From: Bog-756 sp963769905
Lineage (GTDB): Bacteria > Actinomycetota > Acidimicrobiia > Acidimicrobiales > RAAP-2
Length of the DNA: 64,000 nt
NCBI GenBank assembly: GCA_963769905.1
Contig: CAVYNG010000002.1
Location: 1,922,001 to 1,986,000, forward strand
Direction of reading: 5' to 3'
The translations under genes and the position numbers were made by a program. Within the stretch, counting starts at the first letter, position 1, and every line of letters begins with the position of its first letter. Below are positions 31,760 through 39,975 of this stretch, one piece after another. Under the pieces are notes generated by a model. That model saw nothing but the letters and a program-made list of their open reading frames with translations, searched no databases and was not told the origin of the DNA.

Positions 31760-32986
31760 ATGGAACTGGCCGACATCGACCTCACCGATCCGGGCAATTT
31801 CGTCGAGGCAGTCCCTCACGAGTGGTTCGCACGGCTCCGTCGCGAGGCACCCGTGCAGTGGCATCCCGACCCCGCCGGCTTCGCCGAGGGCTTCTGGTCG
31901 ATCACTCGGTACGACGACTGCGTCGGGGTCAACCGGGACTACGAGCACTTCTCGTCGTACAGGGCGGCGACCCTCTTCCACGATTTCGACGACGAGGTCC
32001 TCGCGCAGCAGCGGATGATGATGCTGAACATGGACCCGCCCATGCACACCCGCTACCGACGTCTGGTCAACAAGGGGTTCACCCCGCGGATGATCCGCGA
32101 TCTCGAGTCGAGGGTGTTCGCCGCAACAGACGGCATCCTCGACACCGTCTGTGAGCAGGGTTCGACCGACTTCGTCGAGCAGATCTCCGCCGAGCTCCCG
32201 CTGCAGGTCATCGCTGACTTGATGGGAGTGCCCCAGCAGGACCGGCACCTGGTCTTCGACTGGTCGAACCGGATGGTGGGCTCGGAGGATCCCGAGTACC
32301 AGATCACGCCGGAGGCGAGCACCCAGGCGTCGATGGAGCTCTTCGCCTACGCGGACGAGCTCTGTGCCAAGAAGCGGCTCGACCCTCACGAGGACCTCTT
32401 CAGCGTGCTGACCCAGGCGGAGATGGACGGGGACGAGCTGACCCAACTCGAGCTCGACCTCTTCTTCCTCCTTCTCGCGGTCGCCGGCAACGAGACCACG
32501 CGCAACCTCATCTCGGGCGCGCTCGTCGCGTTCTTCGACAATCCGGACCAGTGGGCGCGCCTCCTCGCCGACCGCTCCCTCCTCCCGAGCGCGATCGAGG
32601 AGATGCTCCGGTACGTGTCGCCGGTGATGCACTTCCGCCGTCAGGCAGCGGCCGATGTGGTCGTCGGTGACCAGAAGATCGCCGAGGGGGACAAGGTGGT
32701 CTTTTGGCACATCTCGGCCAACCGCGACGAGACCGTCTTCCCCGACGCAGACCGCTTCGACATCGGCCGCACGCCGAACAACCACATGGCCTTCGGAGGA
32801 GGTGGCCCCCACTTCTGCCTCGGAGCCAACCTCGCCAGGATGGAGATCCGGGTGATGTTCGAACGGCTGCTCGAGCGGGTGCCCGACATCCGCCAGGACG
32901 GAGAGGTGCAGCGTCTCCGTTCGAACTTCATCAACGGGGTGAAGCACATTCCGGTGGCCTTCACGCCCTCCGCGCCGGTGGGCTGA
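31760..32986 (+). CDS. cyp125: Cytochrome P450, CYP125-like steroid C26 monooxygenase
   Basis: A 408-residue soluble P450. The I-helix motif is AVAGNETTRN, the ExxR segment EEMLRYVSP, and the haem-binding loop FGGGGPHFCLG. The stretches MLNMDPPMHTRYRRLVNKGF, MVGSEDPEYQ and RLRSNFINGVKHIPV resemble mycobacterial CYP125 and its relative CYP142, which oxidise the cholesterol side chain at C26. ATG 31760 follows GGGAGGG, a strong ribosome site; the frame open from 31421 is not coding upstream. It heads a P450-LLM-LLM operon divergent from the igr-like genes. Confidence 0.82.
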   Translation: MELADIDLTDPGNFVEAVPHEWFARLRREAPVQWHPDPAGFAEGFWSITRYDDCVGVNRDYEHFSSYRAATLFHDFDDEVLAQQRMMMLNMDPPMHTRYRRLVNKGFTPRMIRDLESRVFAATDGILDTVCEQGSTDFVEQISAELPLQVIADLMGVPQQDRHLVFDWSNRMVGSEDPEYQITPEASTQASMELFAYADELCAKKRLDPHEDLFSVLTQAEMDGDELTQLELDLFFLLLAVAGNETTRNLISGALVAFFDNPDQWARLLADRSLLPSAIEEMLRYVSPVMHFRRQAAADVVVGDQKIAEGDKVVFWHISANRDETVFPDADRFDIGRTPNNHMAFGGGGPHFCLGANLARMEIRVMFERLLERVPDIRQDGEVQRLRSNFINGVKHIPVAFTPSAPVG

Positions 32987-33012
32987 GCGCCACGTCTCGA
33001 GGCGATCGGTCC

Positions 33013-33900
33013 ATGCGATACCACCAGTCAGTCACCTTCCTCCCCACCGACGAGGTGCTCGACCTGGCCGTTGCATGCGACGACATGGGCTACTCGGGGC
33101 TCTACGTCTCGGACCACCTGTTCAACCCGCGCGACCTCGCGTCGCGCTACACCTACTCGACCGCACCGGATGGCGCCCCCTTCTGGGAGAAGGAGACCGC
33201 GTGGCCGGATCCGATGTGTCTGATCTCGGCGGTCTCGGCGGTGACCACCAATCTCACCTTCACCACCGGTGTCTACATCGCAACGGTCCGCGACCTGATC
33301 ACTGTCGCCAAGACGGTCGGCACGGCTGCGGTCCTCTCGCACAACCGGGTCCGGCTCGGTGTCGGCGTCGGGTGGTGCGAGGAGGAGTACGTCCAGACCG
33401 GGCAGAACTTCCACAACCGAGGCAAGCGGCTGAACGACATGATCCCGGCTCTCCGCGCACTCTGGAAGGGCGGCTGGGTCGAATACCACGGAACCCACTA
33501 CGACGTGCCGGCATGCCAGATGAACCCCTCGCCCTCCGGAACCGTGCCCATCCTCGGCGGTGGGGAGTCCGACGCGGCCATCGTGCGAGCGGCGACCCTC
33601 TGTGACGGTTGGATCAACACCGGTGCCGCACTCCCCGAGGAGGCCTTCGCCGAAGTCGGCAGGATCGACGAAGCTAGGAAGCGTGCCGGTACCGAGAAGG
33701 GGCCCTTCTCCGTGTATCTCGCGCTCCGTGCCTACCCGGACCCGGATCTCTACCGGCGTCTGGAGGATGCCGGCGTGACCGACCTGGTCTGTGCCCCCTG
33801 GATGGGCGTCGAGGTAGGTCCCGCCGACACCCCGGAGTCGGTCCGTGCCGCGAGGCTCGCTGCGTGCGAGGCCTTCGCCGAGCACATCATCAGGGCATAA
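33013..33900 (+). CDS. LLM-class (probably F420-dependent) oxidoreductase
   Basis: A 295-residue luciferase-like TIM-barrel protein beginning MRYHQSVTFLPTDEVLDLAV. It contains LYVSDHLFNPRD, LTFTTGVYIATVRD, VRLGVGVGWCEEEY and PILGGGESDAAIVRAA, typical of the TIGR03619-like F420 group. It lies 26 nt after the P450 and 34 nt before the next LLM gene, so the three are likely one transcript. Substrate unknown; a redox step on the steroid or its side chain is suggested by context only. Confidence 0.82.
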   Translation: MRYHQSVTFLPTDEVLDLAVACDDMGYSGLYVSDHLFNPRDLASRYTYSTAPDGAPFWEKETAWPDPMCLISAVSAVTTNLTFTTGVYIATVRDLITVAKTVGTAAVLSHNRVRLGVGVGWCEEEYVQTGQNFHNRGKRLNDMIPALRALWKGGWVEYHGTHYDVPACQMNPSPSGTVPILGGGESDAAIVRAATLCDGWINTGAALPEEAFAEVGRIDEARKRAGTEKGPFSVYLALRAYPDPDLYRRLEDAGVTDLVCAPWMGVEVGPADTPESVRAARLAACEAFAEHIIRA

Positions 33901-33926
33901 GTCGGGGCATAAGTCGGGGCATAAGG
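33893..33926 (+). repeat. 12-bp tandem repeat covering the stop codon of an LLM gene
   Basis: GGGCATAAGTCG is present in nearly three copies; the first supplies the TAA stop of the upstream gene and the last merges into the AAGGAGG ribosome site of the next. Confidence 0.85.
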
Positions 33927-33934
33927 AGGCAACC

Positions 33935-34969
33935 ATGAAGGACTTGAAGCTCGGACTGCAGCTCGGCTACTGGGGCTCCGGCCCACCCTCCAACGCTCCG
34001 GAACTGGTCGCCGAGGCAGAGCGCTTGGGGTTCGACTCCATCTGGACCGCAGAGGCCTACGGCTCGGACGCCCTCACGCCACTCAGCTGGTGGGGATCAC
34101 GCACGGAGCGGGTCCGTCTCGGCACCGCGATCTGCCAGCTGTCCGCTCGCACGCCCACCGCGATGGCGATGGCCGCGCTCACGCTGGACCATCTGACGGG
34201 CGGGCGATTCGTCCTCGGCCTCGGCGTGTCCGGTCCGCAGGTGGTCGAGGGATGGTACGGGCAGTCGTTCGAGAAGCCGCTCGCGCGGACGGTCGAGTAC
34301 GTCGACATCGTGCGCAAGGTCGTCGCGCGCGAGGCACCCGTCGAGAACCCCGGTCCGCACTACCCGCTTCCCTACCCGGGCGGGACGGGCCTCGGCAAGC
34401 CGCTGAAGGCGATCGTGCATCCTCTCCGCAAGGAGATCCCGATCATTCTCGGCGCCGAAGGGCCGAAGAACGTCGCTCTGGCCGCGGAGATCGCGGACGG
34501 CTGGTTCCCCATCTTCTTCTCCCCCACCGCAGTCAAGGCGTTCGAACCGGCACTCGCCGAGGGCTTCGGCCGGCCCGACGCCCGCCACACCGCGGACGAC
34601 TTCGAGGTGATCGCCTTCGCACCGACCATCATCGCCGACGACATCGAGCGGGCAGCCGACGGCTACCGGCCGATGATCGCCCTCTACATCGGTGGCATGG
34701 GTGCGAAGTCGATGAACTTCCACTTCGACGTCTTCGCCCGGATGGGCTACGAGGCCGAGGCCCGCAAGATCCAGGAGCTCTACCTCTCGGGACGCAAAGA
34801 GGAGGCCGCCGCCGCAGTCCCCACCCGCCTCATCGAGGAGACCACTCTGATCGGGCCGAAAGAGAAGATCCGCGACGACCTCGAGGGCTGGAGGGAATCG
34901 ATCGCGACCACGCTCCTCGTCGCCGGCTCGCAGGACACGCTGCGGACGATGGCGGAATTGGTTCTCTGA
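33935..34969 (+). CDS. LLM-class oxidoreductase, Rv3520c-like
   Basis: A 344-residue luciferase-like protein. The stretches LGLQLGYWGSGPPSNAPELV, WTAEAYGSDALTPLSWWGS, VRLGTAICQLSARTPTAMAM, LGLGVSGPQVVEGWYGQSF and IILGAEGPKNVALAAEI agree closely with mycobacterial Rv3520c, a putative F420-dependent oxidoreductase encoded within the cholesterol-catabolism region. ATG 33935 has a near-perfect AAGGAGG ribosome site six bases upstream. It is the third gene after cyp125-like. Confidence 0.85.
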   Translation: MKDLKLGLQLGYWGSGPPSNAPELVAEAERLGFDSIWTAEAYGSDALTPLSWWGSRTERVRLGTAICQLSARTPTAMAMAALTLDHLTGGRFVLGLGVSGPQVVEGWYGQSFEKPLARTVEYVDIVRKVVAREAPVENPGPHYPLPYPGGTGLGKPLKAIVHPLRKEIPIILGAEGPKNVALAAEIADGWFPIFFSPTAVKAFEPALAEGFGRPDARHTADDFEVIAFAPTIIADDIERAADGYRPMIALYIGGMGAKSMNFHFDVFARMGYEAEARKIQELYLSGRKEEAAAAVPTRLIEETTLIGPKEKIRDDLEGWRESIATTLLVAGSQDTLRTMAELVL

Positions 34970-34985
34970 GCTCGCGGTATCCGAG

Positions 34986-35045
34986 TCTGAGCTCCTGGCG
35001 TCTGAGCTCCTGGCGTCTGAGCTCCCGGCGTCTGAGCTCCCGGCC
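34986..35045 (+). repeat. Four 15-bp tandem repeats between convergent genes
   Basis: TCTGAGCTCCTGGCG is repeated four times (third and fourth copies carry one or two changes), filling most of the 92-base gap between the Rv3520c-like gene and the convergent LysM-BTAD gene. Confidence 0.88.
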
Positions 35046-35061
35046 GCTGAGCCCGAAGCGC

Positions 35062-38000
35062 TCAGCTCGCGGCTCCTTCCTTCGGACGATCGCGCGGGGC
35101 GACATCACTGCGTCTCGGCAGCGCCGAACCTGAAAGCGCGGGGCCTGCACGCGCCGAGCCGGTCGTGCTCGCACCGGAGATTCCTGGACCCGGGCGCGGG
35201 ACCACCTTCTTTCGGGTGAGACTCCGGTAGAGCTGCAACGTGCTCGGATGCACCGACTCGAGTGGCTCGACACCTTCTGCCACGAGTCGGACGAGCTCCG
35301 CCATGATTGCCTCGACCCCTGCGGGATTTCCTGCGCGGTCCGCTGCCCGTAGAAGCATCCGGTACAGGCGCTCGTCGTAGGGGCTCACGAGTAGACCTTT
35401 CCGAGCGGACCATTCGGCGCCGCGTGCGTCGCCGACGCGCAGATACGATCCTGCCAATCGACCGCTCAGATCGACGACACTGGACTCGATCGCAGGACCG
35501 ATGCCCTCGAGGATCGGCCAATCAGAAGAGCGAAGGCCTTCGAACGGGCGGCCCCGCACCAGCTCGAGGGCAGAACGCCACTGGACCGGCTGCCCACTGT
35601 CCGCGAGGCTCACGAAGCGGTCCCAGTCGGTCCCGACCGTGGGACCGAGCGCCAGCCGACCGTGCGACCGAGGAAGGTGGTCCGCACCGCCGCGCGACTG
35701 CCCGAGGGCCCGTCTTGCCACTGACGCCGTGGAGTGCAGTGACGACGGTGCCATCAGCCGATCCGGCCAGAGGGCGGTCGCCCACGCCTCGTTCGAGGCG
35801 CCGCGGGAATGCATTGCGAGGTAGACGACCAGCTCTTTCGCCCAGGCTCTCGTGAACTCCCGTGATGCTCCTCTGATCTCGACCGGTCCGAGCACGAGGA
35901 CCTCGACCTCGCGGAGCTCTGGTCGCGGGTCGGCAGTGTCCGGTGCCCGCCGAGAGGAAGCCTCGGATTCTTCGCAACCAACCTGGTGCGTCTCTCCGCC
36001 TACCGCGTCGGTGATCGACGCGATTACGTCGAGGGCGTCCTCTTCTTCGTCGCCGACCAGTGGTCGATCGAGACGCGTGTGCACCGTCGGTGACCCGCCC
36101 CCGCGGATCCGGTCGAAGGGGACCGAGCGAGCGGTGGCCGGCGTCGGAGGACCAGGTGCTGGCGCGACCGGTTGGGCCACCGGAAGTGGGACCTGCAGAT
36201 CTCGGTAGGGGTCGTCCGAGGGTGGAGCCGAATCCTTCTCCTCTGCCACGTCGAGGATCGCTGCGACCTCGGCGAACTCATCGGCATCGACCTGCTGCGG
36301 AGTGAGAACCGCGGCCAGCTGTTCGAGCGGAGCGGACGGTGCACCCCCCGTCAATCGGACCGAGTGGGCCGCACCGTTCCCACCTCTTCTCGCGCCGACT
36401 GCCACCACTGCGGTTCCACCGAGCGGATCGGAGCCCACCTCGAGGAGCTCCTGCACCGAACCGGCGGCAACGCTCGGACCGCAGACGACCACCAACGGCG
36501 CCCAGCATGCGTCGTCGTCGAACCACCGAGCCGCGGCAAACGACTTCACTTGCGCGTTGTTCCGAAGGGCGTCGCCGTGCAGGCGTCGACGGCAGAGCTC
36601 GAGGACGAGCGGCTGAGGATCGGACACGCTCGTGACCCTTTCGAAACGCTCGAACTCGGCTCCGAAACCGACCAGCACCACGTCGAACCGCCCGGACCAG
36701 TGCGACGTCGCGAGCTCGAGCGCAAGCGCCCGGATGACGTTCTCGCAACCCGCCTCGTCGCCGTTCACGAGGAGCGAGCCCAGTGACTCGAGATCGACGA
36801 GCAGCACGCCGCCGCCGGCCGTTCCGGCCGTGACCAGTGTCGGAACCGGGGAGCGTCCCTGCGCCCTTCCGAACCTCCTGGATCGAGAGGCGAGCACTCC
36901 TCGATCGACACGTAGGAAACCACCGGCGTCCACGAACGGTGGTGGGATGCGCACACTCCCGCCGGGGTGGTCGACCACGAGCTCGACCGTATCGGGGTGG
37001 ATCCTCGCGCCACGTACGGCCGGCCACGTCCCGCATTCCCACGACGACGCCAGCAACTGGAGCGCACCGTCGATCGCTTCCGGCACGCTTGCACCTTCAC
37101 CGGCGCGCAAACGGCGCTCGAATTGGCTGCGCAGACGATCCGGCAACTTGATGAACGAGCCGTCTTCTCGATGGCGTTGTTGGATCCTCCGGAGCCGGTC
37201 GACCAGATCGACCACTCCCGCGCCGACGATCCCACCCCCCAGGGGGACGGCGGGAAGTGGTTGGCCGGGATGGGGCAGAGACCTTCCGTCCTCTGGAAAG
37301 TGTTTCCACGGGTTGCGCTGCGCAACGGTCACGTCGTCGATCGCGCAACGGGTGCTCCGGGCGTCGATCGCTCGACCCGACGAAGCCTCGGAACTCCTGA
37401 ACCCAGCGAGGCTGCCGGCGGGGCTGGAGGAAGCGGGGCTGGAGACAGCGGGGTTGGAGGAAGCAGAACCACGTCGACCCGACGGAGAGCCGGTCGGCAG
37501 CGCGAGCGTCCAACCGGGCAGGATCCAGTGCTCATCGGTGAGCGATCTCCCGTCGAACTGCGCGGCCCCGTAGTTGAGCTGGGCGATCTCGCGCCACCGC
37601 TTCGCCGAGCCGAGCCGATACGAGGCGATGGACCAGAGGGTTTCCCTCGGGCGGACCTGGTGGACCTGGTGGACGGCGGCTTCCACGCTTGCCGCGCTCG
37701 GCGTACTCGGCGACTCGTATCTTTCGGGTGTCGCCGTTCGCGTCGCGACCTCGGTGCTGTCGATGGGCACGGCACCACTGCGGTCGGGAGACGCCGCGCC
37801 GCCGGCGCCAGGCGTGGTGAGCACAATCGCGTCCATCGAAGTCGGTGCGTGCGCTGTCTCCACCGGGGAGAATCGGTCCTCGATGATCGGAATCACTCCC
37901 CCGACCAGCCCGTGACCGGTTATGTCGCTTCGCGTCTCCGTGACGCTTTGATTGGCATGACCGATCGCCGCGATGAGAGGGCCCGGCACGGGACGTCCCA

Positions 38001-38382
38001 CGGACGACATCGCGAGCGCTGTGCCGACGAGGCACGCCGCAACCGACTGCAACGTCCGGCTCGCGGGGAGTGATTTCGTCGACCTACCGGTCAGCCAGCC
38101 CTTGACCTCGAGCGCGACACAGATGGTCATCCAGGTCCAGGCGGTCCATGCCAGGGCGACGGCGCACCTGACCAGCCAATGCGACACGAGCGCGGAGTCG
38201 AACATCTGCTTCGAAGTGAGCGACCGCCGTGCCGCGCCGAGGCTCCAGTGACCGAACGGGTTCCCCGCCATCACCGAGAGGACGACAGGTACCGCGACCA
38301 CGAGGAGGATCAGCGCGCCGATGGCGAGCCAGGGCGCAATCCGGTTCCTGGGGCCTGCCGTGCTCCGAGTCATCGCCTTCAT
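35062..38382 (-). CDS. Membrane-anchored LysM and BTAD (SARP-like) domain protein of the Tad locus
   Basis: An 1106-residue protein. The N-terminus has two or three hydrophobic segments (about 15-40, 65-90, 110-130). A LysM domain lies near residues 245-300 (VRPRETLWSIASYRLGSAKR, DEHWILPGWTLALP). A central ~350-residue region contains TLVTAGTAGGGVLLVDLESL and WSGRFDVVLVGFG and is not a family I recognise. The C-terminal ~270 residues begin with a winged-helix-like part (VLVLGPVEIRG, FTRAWAKELVVYLAMHSRGA, ALWPDR) followed by a BTAD helical domain (RGRPFEGLRSSDWPILEGIG). Such LysM/BTAD proteins occur in actinobacterial Tad clusters. It is the last gene of the operon, ATGA-overlapped with the TadG-like gene. 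Confidence 0.75.
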   Translation of the reverse strand: MKAMTRSTAGPRNRIAPWLAIGALILLVVAVPVVLSVMAGNPFGHWSLGAARRSLTSKQMFDSALVSHWLVRCAVALAWTAWTWMTICVALEVKGWLTGRSTKSLPASRTLQSVAACLVGTALAMSSVGRPVPGPLIAAIGHANQSVTETRSDITGHGLVGGVIPIIEDRFSPVETAHAPTSMDAIVLTTPGAGGAASPDRSGAVPIDSTEVATRTATPERYESPSTPSAASVEAAVHQVHQVRPRETLWSIASYRLGSAKRWREIAQLNYGAAQFDGRSLTDEHWILPGWTLALPTGSPSGRRGSASSNPAVSSPASSSPAGSLAGFRSSEASSGRAIDARSTRCAIDDVTVAQRNPWKHFPEDGRSLPHPGQPLPAVPLGGGIVGAGVVDLVDRLRRIQQRHREDGSFIKLPDRLRSQFERRLRAGEGASVPEAIDGALQLLASSWECGTWPAVRGARIHPDTVELVVDHPGGSVRIPPPFVDAGGFLRVDRGVLASRSRRFGRAQGRSPVPTLVTAGTAGGGVLLVDLESLGSLLVNGDEAGCENVIRALALELATSHWSGRFDVVLVGFGAEFERFERVTSVSDPQPLVLELCRRRLHGDALRNNAQVKSFAAARWFDDDACWAPLVVVCGPSVAAGSVQELLEVGSDPLGGTAVVAVGARRGGNGAAHSVRLTGGAPSAPLEQLAAVLTPQQVDADEFAEVAAILDVAEEKDSAPPSDDPYRDLQVPLPVAQPVAPAPGPPTPATARSVPFDRIRGGGSPTVHTRLDRPLVGDEEEDALDVIASITDAVGGETHQVGCEESEASSRRAPDTADPRPELREVEVLVLGPVEIRGASREFTRAWAKELVVYLAMHSRGASNEAWATALWPDRLMAPSSLHSTASVARRALGQSRGGADHLPRSHGRLALGPTVGTDWDRFVSLADSGQPVQWRSALELVRGRPFEGLRSSDWPILEGIGPAIESSVVDLSGRLAGSYLRVGDARGAEWSARKGLLVSPYDERLYRMLLRAADRAGNPAGVEAIMAELVRLVAEGVEPLESVHPSTLQLYRSLTRKKVVPRPGPGISGASTTGSARAGPALSGSALPRRSDVAPRDRPKEGAAS

Positions 38383-38876
38383 CGGCTTCCCACTGTCACG
38401 CCCCGGACGTCCACCGCCGTTGCCGTGGCAGACACCGGTAAGGACGAGATCCCCACGATGCCAAGGACCGAACTCGGGATCCGGTAGTGGATCGAGACGT
38501 TCACCGCACCAGCGGAGACGACGGCAACGCCCGGATGTCCGGCCGCCGACATGAACGCCTCTGCCGACTCGACAGCGGCCTCCGGGTCGATGACCAGTGA
38601 ACCGCTTCGGAGCGCGTCGACCGACAGCGCACCGGCTCCCGCCCGAGCGGCCTGCTCCGCCTCGTCCGCCGCCGCCTGATGCGCGCTCATCGCCGCTCCA
38701 CCGTCGACGACCAGCCCCGCCAAAGCGACCAACGCGACCAGCACCAGCGCGACGAACGCGGTGATCGACCCGCCGTCGGAGCGGAGGTGGTCGGACCGAG
38801 TCCCAGGGGCGAGTACAGGCCCAATCCCTGGTCCCGCCACTTGTCCATGAGTGCGAGCCGCAAGTGCCGCCGGCAT
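38379..38876 (-). CDS. TadG-like pilus assembly protein
   Basis: A 165-residue bitopic protein. DGGSITAFVALVLVALVALA followed by GLVVDGGAAMSAHQAAADEA is the TadG-like N-terminal motif (a Gly before a hydrophobic helix, then an acidic-Gly turn and an Ala-rich helix). ATG 38876 overlaps the stop of the preceding TadE-like gene (TGATG). It has no von Willebrand domain, unlike long TadG proteins. Likely a pseudopilin-like component of the Tad machine. Confidence 0.75.
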   Translation of the reverse strand: MPAALAARTHGQVAGPGIGPVLAPGTRSDHLRSDGGSITAFVALVLVALVALAGLVVDGGAAMSAHQAAADEAEQAARAGAGALSVDALRSGSLVIDPEAAVESAEAFMSAAGHPGVAVVSAGAVNVSIHYRIPSSVLGIVGISSLPVSATATAVDVRGVTVGSR

Positions 38877-39295
38877 CAGCTCACCGACCTGTAGGGGTCG
38901 ATCGGGGCCGTCGCCGACGACTCGACCGTGGTCGTTCTCGGCAGGCCCGGGACCGACAAATCGAACAGGTTCACCTGGCAGGCAACCGTGACCCTGACGT
39001 AGCCGCCCGGATAGAAGTGGCTGGTGTCGGTGCTCACCGACGCCTGGGCACAGGTATGGGCACGATCGAAGATGCCGACAACAGCGTTCTCGGCCGCACC
39101 CGCCTCGGCACTCGCGGCATTCGGCTGTATGGCGGCCGCCTCTGCGCCGGCCCGTGACGCCTCGGTGACCAACTGGTGGGACTCGCTGTCCCGACCGAAG
39201 GCGAGCACCACGAGCGCGATCAGGAAGACCGCCGGCGTCACGATCACCAGCTCGACCGTCATGCTGCCCTCGTCGCGAGCGTGCGTTGCCCTCAT
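38876..39295 (-). CDS. TadE-family pseudopilin 2
   Basis: A 139-residue protein with the TadE motif EGSMTVELVIVTPAVFLIAL (Gly, then Glu at +5, then a hydrophobic helix), followed by a ~100-residue extracytoplasmic part with a Cys pair (HTCAQ, VACQV) likely to form a disulfide. ATG 39295 overlaps the stop of the upstream TadE-like gene by ATGA. TadE-type pseudopilins assemble with Flp pilin. Confidence 0.82.
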   Translation of the reverse strand: MRATHARDEGSMTVELVIVTPAVFLIALVVLAFGRDSESHQLVTEASRAGAEAAAIQPNAASAEAGAAENAVVGIFDRAHTCAQASVSTDTSHFYPGGYVRVTVACQVNLFDLSVPGLPRTTTVESSATAPIDPYRSVS

Positions 39296-39717
39296 TCGCT
39301 CGGCCGGAATTCCTGGATCGGCCCGACCTGGATTGCCGACACCGGAAGTGACAGACCCGGCAGCACGGCCACGGCTGTCCCCTGCACCTGCACTCTTGCG
39401 ACATCACCGGGCATCACGTCGACGGTGAGCCCCGAAGTCGAGAGATCCGATCCGGGCCCCTGCAGGATCGCTCGGGCTGCAGCCGACCCCGCGGCCGACC
39501 CACCTCCGAATGCCCGAGCCGACCGGTCTCCTTCGGAAGCGGCCAGCTGCACGACCTGTGCGGCGTGGGCCCAGAGCGCAAATTGCACCACTGCGAGGAT
39601 GACGATCATGACGGCGGGGATGACCAGCACCGCCTCCACAATCGTCGAGCCGCGGTCGCCGGCCGTCCGCAGGAAGCGCGGCCTGCACGGCCCGGGTCGG
39701 GATCGCGACCCGATCAG
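39292..39717 (-). CDS. TadE-family pseudopilin 1, possibly CTG-initiated
   Basis: The TadE motif DRGSTIVEAVLVIPAVMIVI lies near residue 23, followed by a helix ending FALWAHAAQVVQLAASEGDR and a ~75-residue soluble part. No ATG, GTG or TTG exists in frame between the flp stop and the motif. The only codon in a coupling position is CTG at 39717, which overlaps the flp TGA as CTGA, exactly like the ATGA/GTGA junctions elsewhere in this operon. The length from CTG is 141 residues. A GTG inside the motif would delete the processing site and is unlikely. Confidence 0.72.
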   Translation of the reverse strand: MIGSRSRPGPCRPRFLRTAGDRGSTIVEAVLVIPAVMIVILAVVQFALWAHAAQVVQLAASEGDRSARAFGGGSAAGSAAARAILQGPGSDLSTSGLTVDVMPGDVARVQVQGTAVAVLPGLSLPVSAIQVGPIQEFRPSE

Positions 39718-39908
39718 CCCAGATTGATCGAATTGGCCTTCGCGGTGACCTTCGCGACGATGATCGCCCCGATCGAGATCGCGAGCGCGGCGAAGATCGC
39801 GGTGAGAATCACCTTCTCGACAACAGAGCCTTCCTCGTCGAAGGCGTGGGACGCTCGAACCCGGGCCCGCACGTAGGCCCAGGCGAGAACGACGTTCATC
39901 GGCAACAT
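39714..39908 (-). CDS. flp: Flp-family type IVb pilin
   Basis: A 64-residue prepilin. After a 27-residue leader (MLPMNVVLAWAYVRARVRAS start) comes EEGSVVEKVILTAIFAALAI: Gly at the cleavage point, Glu at +5, and a hydrophobic helix to the end (IGAIIVAKVTAK). Length and layout fit Flp pilins. ATG 39908 has the best ribosome site of the operon (GAGGAGGAACC), in keeping with the high output expected for a major pilin. The leader is long for a Flp pilin. Confidence 0.85.
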   Translation of the reverse strand: MLPMNVVLAWAYVRARVRASHAFDEEGSVVEKVILTAIFAALAISIGAIIVAKVTAKANSINLG

Positions 39909-39975
39909 GGTTCCTCCTCATACTCATCGTGGTCGCTGTCTCGATTGCTGTGTCGATTGCGCGGTCATCGAGCCC

